Part shown: positions 25,051-33,874 of the stretch, in pieces
Layout: each line of letters begins with the position of its first letter
Position numbering within the stretch: position 1 is the stretch's first letter
Origin: Acidithiobacillus sp. YTS05
Lineage (GTDB): Bacteria > Pseudomonadota > Gammaproteobacteria > Acidithiobacillales > Acidithiobacillaceae
Direction: 5' to 3'
Length of the DNA: 64,000 bases
Assembly (NCBI RefSeq): GCF_024396695.1
Contig: NZ_CP094359.1
Span: 2,596,001 to 2,660,000, forward strand
The notes under the pieces: model-generated
Databases searched by the model: none
The model's input: the letters and a program-made list of their open reading frames with translations, nothing else
Told to the model about the DNA's origin: nothing
Position numbers and translations under genes: made by a program

Positions 25051-26970
25051 TCAACGGTCATTCCCCGTTGTCCCCAACTTTTCCTGCAAATGGCGTAGCA
25101 ACGTGTTAGGACCCTCATAGCCCTCATATTGCCCGACGAGATGACCGTCTGGGTTTACCAGCAAAACCGCTGGTGGGCCGAAGAGTTGGAAATGGTGCAG
25201 GAGTGCGGATGACTGGCTGTCATTCGCCGTTACATCCACACGAATCAGGGACAAAGGCCGCAACGCGCTCTCCACTCGGGGATTGTCATAGGTTTCCACA
25301 TCCATCCGCTGACACTCCACGCACCATTTTGCCCAGAAGTCCACCAGGACGGGATGGCCCTTGTCTGCGGCCAGCGCCGATCGCAATTGCGACAAGCTGC
25401 GAACCAAAGTGAAGTGCGGCGTACTGGTTTGTTGCTCCCCCGGGAGTGGCAAGTCATGCTGTACGAACGGTGCGAGCGGCTGGAGCACCTGAGAACCTCC
25501 CCCCAAAGCACCTATGAACAGGGCAACCCCGAACACCAAGGCCAGCAATCCGAGTCCTCGGCGGAACTGTTGCCATCCGGTAGGTGCGTAGTGAGAACCA
25601 AATACACCCAGATAGACGCTGGAAACGATCGCCAGTGCTGCCCACAGGGCAAGAGCGACATTACCGGGAACAATGCGCGTGAGAAACCAGATCGCCACCC
25701 CGAGCAAAACGACCCCAAAAATGGCCTTGACTCCATTCATCCAGGCACCGGCCTTGGGTAGGAAATGCCCGGCCGAAGTCCCGATGACCAGCAAGGGAAC
25801 CCCCATCCCCAAGGCAAGAAGAAACAGTGCCAAGCCTCCCAGTAACACATTGCCAGTATGGGCAATAAACAGGAGGGCGCCGGCCAACGGTGCGGCAACG
25901 CAGGGGCCGACGATCAGCGCGGAGAGGACCCCCATTAGCCAAGCGCCGGTAAAATGCCCACCCTTTCCATAGCGGGAGAGACGAGATTGGATGGCAGTCG
26001 GCATCTGCAGTTCGTAAAAGCCGAACATGGACAATGCCAGCAAGACGAATAGGGCGCTGAAGCTCCCGAGTACCCATGGGCTTTCAAAGAATGCCTGCAG
26101 ATAGGATCCCGTAACCGCAGCCAGTACCCCGGCAATGGCGTACGTTAGGGACATCCCCAGCACGTATGCCAAGGAAATCCAGAAGGCATGCAGTCTGGCC
26201 TGTCTTGCCGTCATCTGGTCCTCTACGTGCCCGACCACCAGGGAGGACAAAATCGGGATCATGGGGAAAATGCAGGGGGTAAAAGCCAACCCCAGGCCAG
26301 CGACAAAGAAGAGCAGTAATGTCCAAAAAGCATGGCTACCGAGTAGCCCTGCAGTGAACTGGCGATACCTACCGGAAGCCGCATGCGACTGCTGGGGCGC
26401 TACGGGTTTGACCAGTGGTGGCTTCTCCGGAGGTGACACCGTGGCCACGGCCGCTGTACTGGGTGTTGCTATGCTAGGCGCAAGCGTATAGGTCTTGGTT
26501 TCTACCGGATAACAGACGCCAGCATTGGCACAACCCTGAAAGCTGCTGGTCACCTGAATCTGTTTCGGGGGCTGACCCTGGAAATGGAGCGGCACGCGAA
26601 CGCTGGTGGTGTCTCCCTCGTAGACGGCCAAGGTGCCCACCCCAGGAATGTGCATGGGTTTTCCTGGTGGCAGGGTGTAGGGTCCCAGCCGTACGGTGCC
26701 AGGTGTCACGTGCACCTGAATCCGGTTGCGATATAGGTGATAGTGTTTGGCTGCCACCCACTGCAGCACCAGTTCGTTCTGTGGTGCCATGTGCGCGCGG
26801 AATTGAAAGGCTTTGGCTGGAGCCAGAAACGAAGAGGAACTCCCCATCAGGGGGGAGAAGACTTCGCCCGCCAGAGCAACGGGGGGCAGACACAGCAAAG
26901 TGATCAGGAGGATCAAAACTCCCCTAGTAAATTGTTTAACTGCGCACTTTGCCACCCTCTCCACTCCCAA
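25051..26970 (-). CDS. dsbD: DsbD, thiol:disulfide interchange transmembrane protein
   Basis: A 639-residue protein with all three DsbD modules: an N-terminal periplasmic immunoglobulin-like domain with the redox pair in FQGCANAGVCYPV, a central eight-helix membrane domain with its two cysteines in AFTPCIFPMIP and VGPCVAAPLAG, and a C-terminal thioredoxin domain with FWAKWCVECQRMD. It passes electrons from cytoplasmic thioredoxin to periplasmic DsbC/DsbG-like partners. As first gene of the operon it would keep the three DsbG-like proteins, and possibly the modified peptide, reduced. Confidence 0.95.
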   Translation of the reverse strand: MGVERVAKCAVKQFTRGVLILLITLLCLPPVALAGEVFSPLMGSSSSFLAPAKAFQFRAHMAPQNELVLQWVAAKHYHLYRNRIQVHVTPGTVRLGPYTLPPGKPMHIPGVGTLAVYEGDTTSVRVPLHFQGQPPKQIQVTSSFQGCANAGVCYPVETKTYTLAPSIATPSTAAVATVSPPEKPPLVKPVAPQQSHAASGRYRQFTAGLLGSHAFWTLLLFFVAGLGLAFTPCIFPMIPILSSLVVGHVEDQMTARQARLHAFWISLAYVLGMSLTYAIAGVLAAVTGSYLQAFFESPWVLGSFSALFVLLALSMFGFYELQMPTAIQSRLSRYGKGGHFTGAWLMGVLSALIVGPCVAAPLAGALLFIAHTGNVLLGGLALFLLALGMGVPLLVIGTSAGHFLPKAGAWMNGVKAIFGVVLLGVAIWFLTRIVPGNVALALWAALAIVSSVYLGVFGSHYAPTGWQQFRRGLGLLALVFGVALFIGALGGGSQVLQPLAPFVQHDLPLPGEQQTSTPHFTLVRSLSQLRSALAADKGHPVLVDFWAKWCVECQRMDVETYDNPRVESALRPLSLIRVDVTANDSQSSALLHHFQLFGPPAVLLVNPDGHLVGQYEGYEGPNTLLRHLQEKLGTTGNDR

Positions 26971-27183
26971 TCTTTCAAGAAACAGGGAAACTATGTCCGG
27001 TCAGGAAATCTGGGTAATCAGAAAGAACCACCTCCTGAAGAGGCTGGATCCTTCTCTGGTTACCACGGACCCTCTTTCCTGCGTTTTACTATCCATTGGG
27101 TGCGAGGCCCTCAGGTCACCCATCTTCCAGAACGCGTCGCGACCATTACGGTCCCAACCAGGGCTACGATTCCGTCTGGATCG

Positions 27184-27747
27184 TCAGGAATCCCGAATAA
27201 ATCGCACCTGCACCGGAGTGGGATAGCGCAGCATATCGGTGACGGGGGATGTCTGTTGCACGTGATCCAGGAGATCGGCGATTTCCTGGTCCGATGCAGG
27301 GCTTTTGATCCGGCAGGCAATATGGATCTCCTGACACCCAGGTCGCACCGATTCCGAGATTCCCAAAAACCCCTGCAGATCGATATCCCCCGTGACGTCC
27401 AGGGTCATTGTCTCAATGGTGATTCCACGCGCGGCGGCGTTGTAGGAAATCCCCACCGAAAGGCAAGCCGTCAGTCCCGCAAGCAACAATTCCACAGCGT
27501 TGGGCCCCCGATTGCTTCCCAGCAGCACCGGCGGCTCATCTCCTTCGAGGACAAAGGGTTGTGTGCGCGACGAATCTTCCTGTTTGACCCCGCGGAATCC
27601 TTGAATCTGCGTCCGCACGTGGGCCCCGGTTTGCCATTCGGTGTGGGCCCGGAAGACAAACTTCGCAAGTTCGGGGTCTCCTTTCACGGCATCAATGGTT
27701 GCCATCAGTTGCAGAACGTCCACACCGTTCACTGGGGTTGAGTCCAT
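27184..27747 (-). CDS. OsmC-family protein
   Basis: A 187-residue OsmC/Ohr-fold protein: GSNRGPNAVELLLAGLTACLSVGISYNAAARGI carries the family's conserved helix with one Cys, and a second Cys lies in PGCQEIHIACRIKSPASDQEI. Ohr-type members use these two cysteines to reduce organic peroxides; YhfA-type members have other roles. It sits 76 bases after the end of the interrupted dsrE gene in the same orientation, so before the IS5 insertion it was the last gene of the sulfur operon. GGAGGAAAA precedes the start. Confidence 0.88.
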   Translation of the reverse strand: MDSTPVNGVDVLQLMATIDAVKGDPELAKFVFRAHTEWQTGAHVRTQIQGFRGVKQEDSSRTQPFVLEGDEPPVLLGSNRGPNAVELLLAGLTACLSVGISYNAAARGITIETMTLDVTGDIDLQGFLGISESVRPGCQEIHIACRIKSPASDQEIADLLDHVQQTSPVTDMLRYPTPVQVRFIRDS

Positions 27748-27823
27748 GCGTTTTCCTCCGGCTAATCAGTAGATTCAGAAATTGCTAAACCGTGAGACAA
27801 AGAGAGCGCACCATTTGTTCCCA

Positions 27824-27888
27824 TCAAAAGCAGACCACCTCATCCACGGCACTGATCCAAGCCGAGAGGCCTTTCATGGAGCTCTTAG
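27824..27888 (-). pseudogene. dsrE-like gene, 3' fragment cut off by IS
   Basis: Reading on from the split codon, the frame gives KSSMKGLSAWISAVDEVVCF and a stop at 27824. Joined to the 5' fragment at 29149-29426 with one copy of the CTAA target removed, it restores an exact 112-codon gene (339 bp with stop). The C-terminal pattern SSM..L..W....D.V..F is that of small DsrE/YchN-like proteins. Confidence 0.88.
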
Positions 27889-29148
27889 CAGACTGCTGAA
27901 AAACCGAGCGATAAAACTGACGATTCTTCGGTTTTTATCAAAAATGACTGCCTGAATGCGCCTCTGGGCGGGTTTTCTGCGATTTTCCTAGTCACTTTTC
28001 TCGATTTACCGCATTCTGGGCGCAGCGCTCCCATCATGCCACCCCCAGTCGTGCCATGCGCACCAGATTGTAGGCAGTGGAAACCAGGGTGAAGTGCAGA
28101 CCTACACGATCCAGACCACGGAATCGCGTTTTGCGCATCCCGCCCACGGTCTTCATCCAACCGAAGATCGATTCAATCCGCTTGCGCACGCGGATGCTGA
28201 TGGTATACCCGACGTGACGAGTGGTGCGTCCATCAATCGCCGAACCTTTGCATTTGCGCGCCACATGGGGCGTGACGTTGCGGTCACGTAGATTCCGCAC
28301 AAATTCGTGCCGGTCATAGCCCTTGTCGGCTCCCAGAGTAATGCGATCAGCACCGCCCAGTTCGTCGAGGAGCTGCACTGCAGCATCCACCTCTGCCGTA
28401 CCATCCGCCTTGGTGACCTGCTCTCCAGCAATCAACCCATGCCGATTGTCCATCAGCACATGCCCCAGATAGGCCAGCCGCGAAGCCTCTCCTGAGGCCT
28501 TCTTGTAGAGGCGGCAGTCGGGGTCGGTCACCGAGGCATGGGTGTCATTACTTCGCTTCTGCCCACGGAAATCGGAGCCATCGCCCTGCCGATCCTCGGG
28601 GTCTTTGGGCTGAAAGGATTTCTGCGATGCCCAGGCTTCCAGCAAGGTGCCATCCACAGAGAAGTGTTCCTCGGAAAGGAGTCCTTGGTTGCGTGCCTGC
28701 TCCACGACCGTCTGGAAAAAGCGCTGCACCGTTCCGTTGTCCAGCAAGCGGTCTCGGTTCTTGGTGAACACCGTCGGCACCCAAATCGGGGCATCCATTC
28801 CCAAGCCCACGAACCAGCGGAACAAGAGATTGTAATCGAGCTGCTCCATCAGTTGGCGTTCCGAGCGGACGCTGTAAAAGACCTGCAAAAGCAAAGCGCG
28901 GAGCAGGTGCTCTGGAGGAATCGAGGGCCGGCCAAGGTCCGAATAAATCTGGTTGAAGTGTCCGTCGAGTTCAGCCAAAGACCGGTCCACGATCACCCGG
29001 ATAGCACGTAGGGGATGATCTGCCGGCACACGATCCTCCGGGGATAGATAACTGAACAACGCACCTGTCTCTGCCTTGGCTCCACGCATGATCGAATCTC
29101 TCCGTGCCCTGTCCCGCCAATTATACCACGGACTTTTTCAGCAACCTG
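27889..29148 (-). mobile_element. IS5-family insertion sequence, complete, inside dsrE
   Basis: 1,260 bp. Terminal inverted repeats begin CAGACTGCTGAAAAAC (left) and CAGGTTGCTGAAAAAG (right, reverse complement). A 4-bp target duplication TTAG flanks it (27885-27888 and 29149-29152), which fits the YTAR preference of IS5-type elements. It holds one intact transposase gene and splits the dsrE-like gene. Confidence 0.92.
28034..29089 (-). CDS. IS5-family DDE transposase
   Basis: A 351-residue transposase: N-terminal DUF772-type region (LSPEDRVPADHPLRAIRVIVDRSLAEL, LGRPSIPPEHLLRALLLQVFYSVRSERQLMEQL), first Asp in HFSVDGTLLEAWAS, second Asp in ITLGADKGYDRHEFV, and the YREK-like ...RIRKRIESIFGWMKTVGGMRKTRFRG-type end carrying the catalytic Glu. 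No internal stop, so it may be active. Confidence 0.93.
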   Translation of the reverse strand: MRGAKAETGALFSYLSPEDRVPADHPLRAIRVIVDRSLAELDGHFNQIYSDLGRPSIPPEHLLRALLLQVFYSVRSERQLMEQLDYNLLFRWFVGLGMDAPIWVPTVFTKNRDRLLDNGTVQRFFQTVVEQARNQGLLSEEHFSVDGTLLEAWASQKSFQPKDPEDRQGDGSDFRGQKRSNDTHASVTDPDCRLYKKASGEASRLAYLGHVLMDNRHGLIAGEQVTKADGTAEVDAAVQLLDELGGADRITLGADKGYDRHEFVRNLRDRNVTPHVARKCKGSAIDGRTTRHVGYTISIRVRKRIESIFGWMKTVGGMRKTRFRGLDRVGLHFTLVSTAYNLVRMARLGVA

Positions 29149-29426
29149 TTAGCGACACCCTTTGGGAGGGCGTCGATCCCCTGGGCTTGCAAGGAGCTTC
29201 CGCAACACTGGACCTCCAGTCCCAACTCCAGCAGTTCGTTCAGCAAGGCATGCGTGCTATCCCCTGCAGTCTCGGTACCTTTCAGCAAGAGAACTCCCTC
29301 TCCCGCAAGAAACAGGCGCACGTCCTTTCCGTCAGCCAGCATGGCCCCAGCGAGTCGGACAGCGGTGTCGGCCCTGGGGTTTGCCCGTTCCGGAGCGGCA
29401 TGCAAAATTATGAGAGCAGTAGTCAT
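29149..29426 (-). pseudogene. dsrE-like gene, 5' fragment cut off by IS
   Basis: From ATG 29426 the frame reads MTTALIILHAAPERANPRAD..., DVRLFLAGEGVLLLKG and LGLEVQCCGSSLQAQGID, a small DsrE-fold protein with cysteines at about 74-75. It runs into the IS after codon 92 and then gains seven foreign residues (RLLKKSV V). DsrE-type proteins carry persulfide sulfur. The start overlaps the MFS stop (ATGA). See the 3' fragment at 27824-27888. Confidence 0.88.
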
Positions 29427-30712
29427 CCAGATACTCCTGTAGAAGCGGCGTGGGTTCGCGGGTGGGTTTCTTGTACGGAAAGCGCGATCCACAAGCCAGA
29501 AAACGCGACGATGCCGGCGGTGAACCAGATGGCGGGAAGAATCTTGTCGCTCCATTGTGCGACCACGCCGAGCACCAGGCCACCAATGGCATAACCCGTA
29601 TCTCGCCAGTATCGATAGGTGCCCAGGATGCGTCCACGCTCCAGTGGGGGCGCCACATCGGACATGGCGGCGATCAGGTTGGGATAGAGAAGGGCCATGC
29701 CCAGGCCCATGACCGCGGCCGTAGCAATCCACGCGGTGAAGTGGCCGACCAGCGCAGTGCCTGCAAGCCCCGCAGCCAGCAGGGCGAAGCCTGCCAGGAT
29801 GGGCGGTCTGCGACCGATGCGATCGGCGAGATGTCCGGTCCCAAATTGACCGAGCCCCCAGACCATCGCATAGACACCGGTGATCCAGCCGATTTGCACG
29901 ACGCTCAAGCCGTGAAACCGGAAAAAGACCGGGAAGAGGACCCAAACCAGGGTATCGGCAATCTTGTTGGCGACCCCCCCCTGGCAGAGGGCCCGATAGG
30001 TGGCGTCCCGAAAAGAAACGTGCAGGAAAGTCGCCCAGGTGCTGACCTGAGAAGCCGTCTTTCTGGTTTCTGCCGATGGCTGACGCTGTGCATGCTCTGC
30101 GCGAACCCAATGGATAGTATCCTGGATCCTCAATAGCAGGAGTAGTGCAAGCGCAATGACCACGAGTCCGAAAGCCAACAGTGTCCAACGGGGACCGTAG
30201 ACGACGGCAAGATAGCCCGTTGCGAGGCCCGCCAAACCCACCGCGATGTAGCCCACTGCCTCATTGATGCCAACAGCCAGGCCGCGCTGGTGGTTATCGG
30301 CCAGATCGATTTGGCTCGTGACGGTCATGGTCCAGGTGAAGGCCTGATTTACCCCCAAAAAAACATTGGCGCCGATGATCCACCACCAGTTGGGAGCAAA
30401 AAAGATCATTAGCGGAATAGGAATCCCCGCCAACCAGCCCAGGAATAACACCCGCCTGCGACCGATTCGATCGGATAGCCCGCCGGCGACAAAGTTGAGA
30501 GCCCCTTTAACTAGACCAAAGGAAATCACAAAGGAGGCGAGAAAAAGGAAGGCGTGGCTATCTACGCCAAAACGGTGGCTCATGGCAGGAAGGACATTTC
30601 TCTCCATGCCGATGATCAAGCCTACGAAAAAGACCTGAACCGTTTGCAGGAGGAACTGACCTCGATTGACGCCAATTCCTCGAGTATAGGTCGTGGTCTC
30701 CTCGGAGCTCAT
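29423..30712 (-). CDS. MFS transporter
   Basis: A 429-residue major-facilitator protein with 12 hydrophobic segments and two copies of the loop 2-3 motif: GGLSDRIGRRRVLFLGW in the N-half and GHLADRIGRRPPILAGF in the C-half. ATG 30712 overlaps the regulator's stop (ATGA); the longer upstream frame is spurious. Its place among persulfide hydrolase, regulator and DsrE suggests transport of a sulfur compound such as sulfite or thiosulfate, but no substrate motif is visible. Confidence 0.9.
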   Translation of the reverse strand: MSSEETTTYTRGIGVNRGQFLLQTVQVFFVGLIIGMERNVLPAMSHRFGVDSHAFLFLASFVISFGLVKGALNFVAGGLSDRIGRRRVLFLGWLAGIPIPLMIFFAPNWWWIIGANVFLGVNQAFTWTMTVTSQIDLADNHQRGLAVGINEAVGYIAVGLAGLATGYLAVVYGPRWTLLAFGLVVIALALLLLLRIQDTIHWVRAEHAQRQPSAETRKTASQVSTWATFLHVSFRDATYRALCQGGVANKIADTLVWVLFPVFFRFHGLSVVQIGWITGVYAMVWGLGQFGTGHLADRIGRRPPILAGFALLAAGLAGTALVGHFTAWIATAAVMGLGMALLYPNLIAAMSDVAPPLERGRILGTYRYWRDTGYAIGGLVLGVVAQWSDKILPAIWFTAGIVAFSGLWIALSVQETHPRTHAASTGVSG

Positions 30713-31068
30713 CCCTGATGGCCCTTGCGTAGAGGCACCACCGTCGCTAATGCCTCTTGAAGCTGGGTAGTGGTCTGCATTTGGTCCAGGATGAGATCGC
30801 GGACGATCTCGCACGTTTCCAGAACCTTGGGGCTGGTCAGACGATAGTGACAGAAGGTCCCGCACTTTTCGCAATGCACCAAGCCCCGAGCTTTCAGCAC
30901 GCTCAGGTGCTGGGAAAGGTTGGCTTTGGAGAGGCTGATGAGTTCTGCCAATTCACCGGCATTTTTCTGTCCCTCGCCCAGATAATGGATGATCTCCAGG
31001 CGTTTGGGGTGCGCAAGGGCGGCAAATACCTCAGAAAAAAGCGCATATCGAACCGTATCATTATTCAT
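30709..31068 (-). CDS. ArsR/SmtB-family regulator of the sulfur operon
   Basis: A 119-residue winged-helix regulator (LAHPKRLEIIHYLGEGQKNAGELAELISLSKANLSQHLSVLKARGLV). Cysteines cluster as C66, C69 and C73 in the wing (HCEKCGTFC) with a fourth at C86, different from the ELCVCDL arsenic/cadmium box. Embedded in a persulfide-handling operon, it may sense sulfane sulfur as BigR/SqrR do, or a thiophilic metal; the cysteine positions do not match BigR exactly. It overlaps both neighbours by ATGA. Confidence 0.85.
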   Translation of the reverse strand: MNNDTVRYALFSEVFAALAHPKRLEIIHYLGEGQKNAGELAELISLSKANLSQHLSVLKARGLVHCEKCGTFCHYRLTSPKVLETCEIVRDLILDQMQTTTQLQEALATVVPLRKGHQG

Positions 31069-31802
31069 GCTGCTTTCCCCAGATTGATGGCAACTATGCG
31101 CGCCATATCGGCGGGCTTTTCGGGAATGTCCGCGGTAAGCGAACGAACGAAAGCCTCGCGCTCCATGGTGAGGTAAGGGTCCCAACGTTTTTCAAAACCT
31201 AGAGTCGAAGAAGGCTTCCCGGACAAGCCTGCACCGCAGACGCTCCCGGCCGCGTGCCCTGGGAAAATCTCCAAGTCATCGGGCAGGGTGAGCAGTTTTT
31301 GGTGGAGGCTGTCGAAGAGTTTTCCCGCCATTTCCTCCGGCGTTCCACCCAGATCTGGGCGTCCCACTCCGCCAACAAAGAGCGTGTCACCGGTTAGGGC
31401 AAACCAGGGATCGGCACTTCTTCGCCGATCGCTGACCAGAAGACAGAGGCTGTCCAGGGTATGACCGGGGGTGTAGAGCACTTGCGTTAAGACATTTCCG
31501 GTTTCCAGGACTTCGCCGTCGTGAAGGCCGCGAATCGCAAACTGCACCAAGTCTACATCGCTTTCGTGCATGCAGTACGGTGCGCCAACCCGTTCCGCCA
31601 GGGCCCGCCCGCCAGATAGGTGATCGGCGTGAATGTGGGTGTCGATGACGAAGCTAATGGCAACTGCAGCCTTCTGTGCCTCTTCGAGGAACCAGCCCTC
31701 GTCGCCCGCTACCACATCCACGGCTACCGCGAAGCCCTTGCCTCCGCACCCGTAGAAGTAGGACAAGGTACCGTCGGCGCTTGCGCGTTGTTTGAAGAAC
31801 AT
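31065..31802 (-). CDS. metallo-beta-lactamase hydrolase, ETHE1 / persulfide dioxygenase-like
   Basis: A 245-residue MBL-fold enzyme: THIHADHLSGG (HxHxDH), YTPGHTLDSLCLL, LTGDTLFVGGVGRPDLGG and FPGHAAGSVCGAG are the metal-binding and signature loops of the ETHE1 group, which oxidise glutathione persulfide with Fe(II) and O2, and of related glyoxalase II-like enzymes. RWDPYLTMEREAFV at the C-terminus is also ETHE1-like. GGAGGTGAACC precedes the start. It leads a translationally coupled operon with the regulator, MFS, DsrE and OsmC. Confidence 0.85.
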   Translation of the reverse strand: MFFKQRASADGTLSYFYGCGGKGFAVAVDVVAGDEGWFLEEAQKAAVAISFVIDTHIHADHLSGGRALAERVGAPYCMHESDVDLVQFAIRGLHDGEVLETGNVLTQVLYTPGHTLDSLCLLVSDRRRSADPWFALTGDTLFVGGVGRPDLGGTPEEMAGKLFDSLHQKLLTLPDDLEIFPGHAAGSVCGAGLSGKPSSTLGFEKRWDPYLTMEREAFVRSLTADIPEKPADMARIVAINLGKAA

Positions 31803-32046
31803 GGTTCACCTCCAGCATTCCGAAGTTAAGAAATAATGCAAATAAAAGGTAGGCAAAATCTTCTGCCCTGTCAAGCTCGCGCCCTATGCTGCCAGTGGTG
31901 CTATAGGTGGCCGCCGATATCCAAACAGAGATGGAGCGCTGTCCCGGTGAGGACTGCAGGGCAGCGAACGGTAGGGTGCAATCGACAACGCCGTGGCGCC
32001 AGACATCCCTATCAGGAATATGCGCACGTTGCTCGATGGATACTTC

Positions 32047-32580
32047 CTAAACCCATGTCCACAACAACTTCCAAACAATCACGGGTAGCGCTATGGCCCC
32101 GACATAGCGTCCAACAATTCGCCCCTTCCCATTGACGAGTATACTGGTCGGAGTCAGGATAACGCCGCCTAGCGCCTGGCTGACACCCTGGCCGGCGGCC
32201 AGATACTCCGGATAGTTGATGCCCAACTCGCGCATCCTCGCACGTACGGCTTTCGCTGTACTTCCATTTACGCCAATTCCAATAATGCTAAAGGACTTCC
32301 CGCCGAACCACTGCTGCAGTTGCACCAACGCTGGGGTCTCGGCCAAGCAAGCCGGACAGTCTGGGGCCCAGAAGTTGATAAGGATCATCCTCTTCGGTAC
32401 CGCTGGCAGGTCAATAAGCCGACCACTCAGGCTTCGGACGACTAAACTCGGTAGTTGATGGGGGATATTTGCCGCCATAGGGCTGCCTCGCCATTGCGTA
32501 AACGCATAGACTCCAATCAGCAACCCGATCCAGATAACAAACTCTATCCAAAACCGTCTTTTTTTCAGAAAAGAAAGCAT
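32047..32580 (-). CDS. TlpA/ResA-like membrane-anchored thioredoxin
   Basis: A 177-residue protein with one N-terminal TM anchor (WIEFVIWIGLLIGVYAF) and a periplasmic thioredoxin domain: ILINFWAPDCPACLAETPALVQL with active site CPAC, and the cis-Pro region GVILTPTSILVNGKGRIVG. It would reduce or exchange disulfides in periplasmic targets. Unlike most TlpA proteins it ends in a second hydrophobic stretch (ALPVIVWKLLWTWV). Last gene of the 34.5-32 kb ArsR-controlled operon. Confidence 0.85.
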   Translation of the reverse strand: MLSFLKKRRFWIEFVIWIGLLIGVYAFTQWRGSPMAANIPHQLPSLVVRSLSGRLIDLPAVPKRMILINFWAPDCPACLAETPALVQLQQWFGGKSFSIIGIGVNGSTAKAVRARMRELGINYPEYLAAGQGVSQALGGVILTPTSILVNGKGRIVGRYVGAIALPVIVWKLLWTWV

Positions 32581-32692
32581 GATGGTGGATATCCTCGCCA
32601 AGAGGCGCTTGGGCAAATATCAAGAGTCAGCACCCATTTCCCCGGGATATCCACCAAGTGGTTGAACCGACACACTACGTCCACTTGGGAAA

Positions 32693-33184
32693 TCAAGATG
32701 CCTTGATACTCTCCGCTTTGAGATGGATCTTTCCCTGATTTTGTAGGCGAGCTAGCAATACCATCACACTTGCCGAACTCAGGGAAAGCATCTCCGCCAG
32801 GGCGTCTGGATCCTGGCTGCCGGCTTGTTCAATCCGATGGAAAACTTCATCCTCTCGGGCCGCGAGCCATTCTTCAAAAAGTTGGTACAGCTCCGGCTGG
32901 GCATAGGCCGCGAGCGCGGTGGTGCGCTGCATGGTTTCCAACATTTCCGAACACATCGCCATGCACGATCCCATCATTTTTTGCATGGGATTGCCCCCTT
33001 CCGCGCCTTCCCCGTGCTGGTTCATCATCTTCTGCATCATCGCCATAGGACCCCCACCGCCTTGCCCCATCATTTTTTTCATCATTCCCATGCCCATCTC
33101 CATGGGTTTTCCACTCCCGGACTTTGCAGAATTGCCTTTTTCGTTGCCACTTTTTTCCGGTTCATCGGGTTTTGCTGATTCCAT
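32693..33184 (-). CDS. Met-rich cytoplasmic protein, possible metal binder
   Basis: A 163-residue protein without a signal peptide. Residues 25-80 are extremely Met-rich (MEMGMGMMKKMMG, MAMMQKMMNQHG, MQKMMGSCMAMCSEM), a composition used to bind Cu(I)/Ag(I). The C-terminal 60 residues look like an alpha-helical or winged-helix domain (LAEMLSLSSASVMVLLARLQNQGKIHLKAE). TAGGAG precedes ATG 33184. It lies in the ArsR/SHOCT/methyltransferase operon. No family recognised. Confidence 0.7.
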   Translation of the reverse strand: MESAKPDEPEKSGNEKGNSAKSGSGKPMEMGMGMMKKMMGQGGGGPMAMMQKMMNQHGEGAEGGNPMQKMMGSCMAMCSEMLETMQRTTALAAYAQPELYQLFEEWLAAREDEVFHRIEQAGSQDPDALAEMLSLSSASVMVLLARLQNQGKIHLKAESIKAS

Positions 33185-33252
33185 GACCACTCTCCTAAAT
33201 TACTAAGATTTGTCACTGCCAACAGAATTCCTGGGCAGTTCCGGATTCTCCG

Positions 33253-33861
33253 TTATCCACGAAGTCGAAAAATGCTACCGTAGTGATAGGGGAGCAACGT
33301 AATCACGTCTACCTGTTGGAAGCCAGCGGGTTCTACCACAGTTCTCACCTGCTCCGGCGTCATGCGCAGTTCCGTGCGCGGTCCGCGTGCCTGTCCCAGG
33401 ACCGGAGTTTCTTCCCGCGGGCAGGCATGCCAGTTGACGACGGCGAAAAGACCGCCTGGCTTCAGGACACGGGCGATCTCCCGGGCCAGCGCTGTCTGCT
33501 CGGGCACGCCGTGAAAGGTATTGGCCATGAGGCAATAATCTACCGGCTTCGGGAGCAGTTGATGCAGATCCATGGCGTCGCCTTGCAAAAAAGAACAGTT
33601 CCTCAACCCGGCGCACGCCGATTCAGCGACAGCAAGCATTTGCTCGTCGAGATCAAGACCGAAGACTTCACCGTTTTCCACCTGTTTGGCGAGGGCAGCA
33701 GTGAAATAACCATCGCCGCAGCATAGGTCCAAGACCGACATTCCTGTTGTCACGCCAAGATCCTGAACGACCCTCAAGGGATCGGGCCACAGCGCTTGCC
33801 ACCAGTCTGGGTCAGGCATGATTGTCGCTGGGAATAAAGCCTCTTGCTTATCAACGTTCAT
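33253..33861 (-). CDS. class I SAM-dependent methyltransferase
   Basis: A 202-residue methyltransferase with motif I VLDLCCGDGYFTAAL, acidic loop VFGLDLDEQML, motif II DYCLMANTFHGV and the RVLKPGGLFAVVNW post-motif, closest to UbiE/Methyltransf_11. Position between a SHOCT protein and a Met-rich protein under an ArsR regulator suggests a metal(loid)-related substrate, but the ArsM cysteine set is not evident (cysteines occur in LCCGDG and ACAGLRNC). ATG 33861 starts the homologous region. Confidence 0.83.
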   Translation of the reverse strand: MNVDKQEALFPATIMPDPDWWQALWPDPLRVVQDLGVTTGMSVLDLCCGDGYFTAALAKQVENGEVFGLDLDEQMLAVAESACAGLRNCSFLQGDAMDLHQLLPKPVDYCLMANTFHGVPEQTALAREIARVLKPGGLFAVVNWHACPREETPVLGQARGPRTELRMTPEQVRTVVEPAGFQQVDVITLLPYHYGSIFRLRG

Positions 33862-33874
33862 GTAATCTTCCTTC

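Noticed and set aside
26737..27741. 334-residue plus-strand frame across dsbD start and OsmC
   Set aside because: Antisense to two solid genes; no protein-like features.
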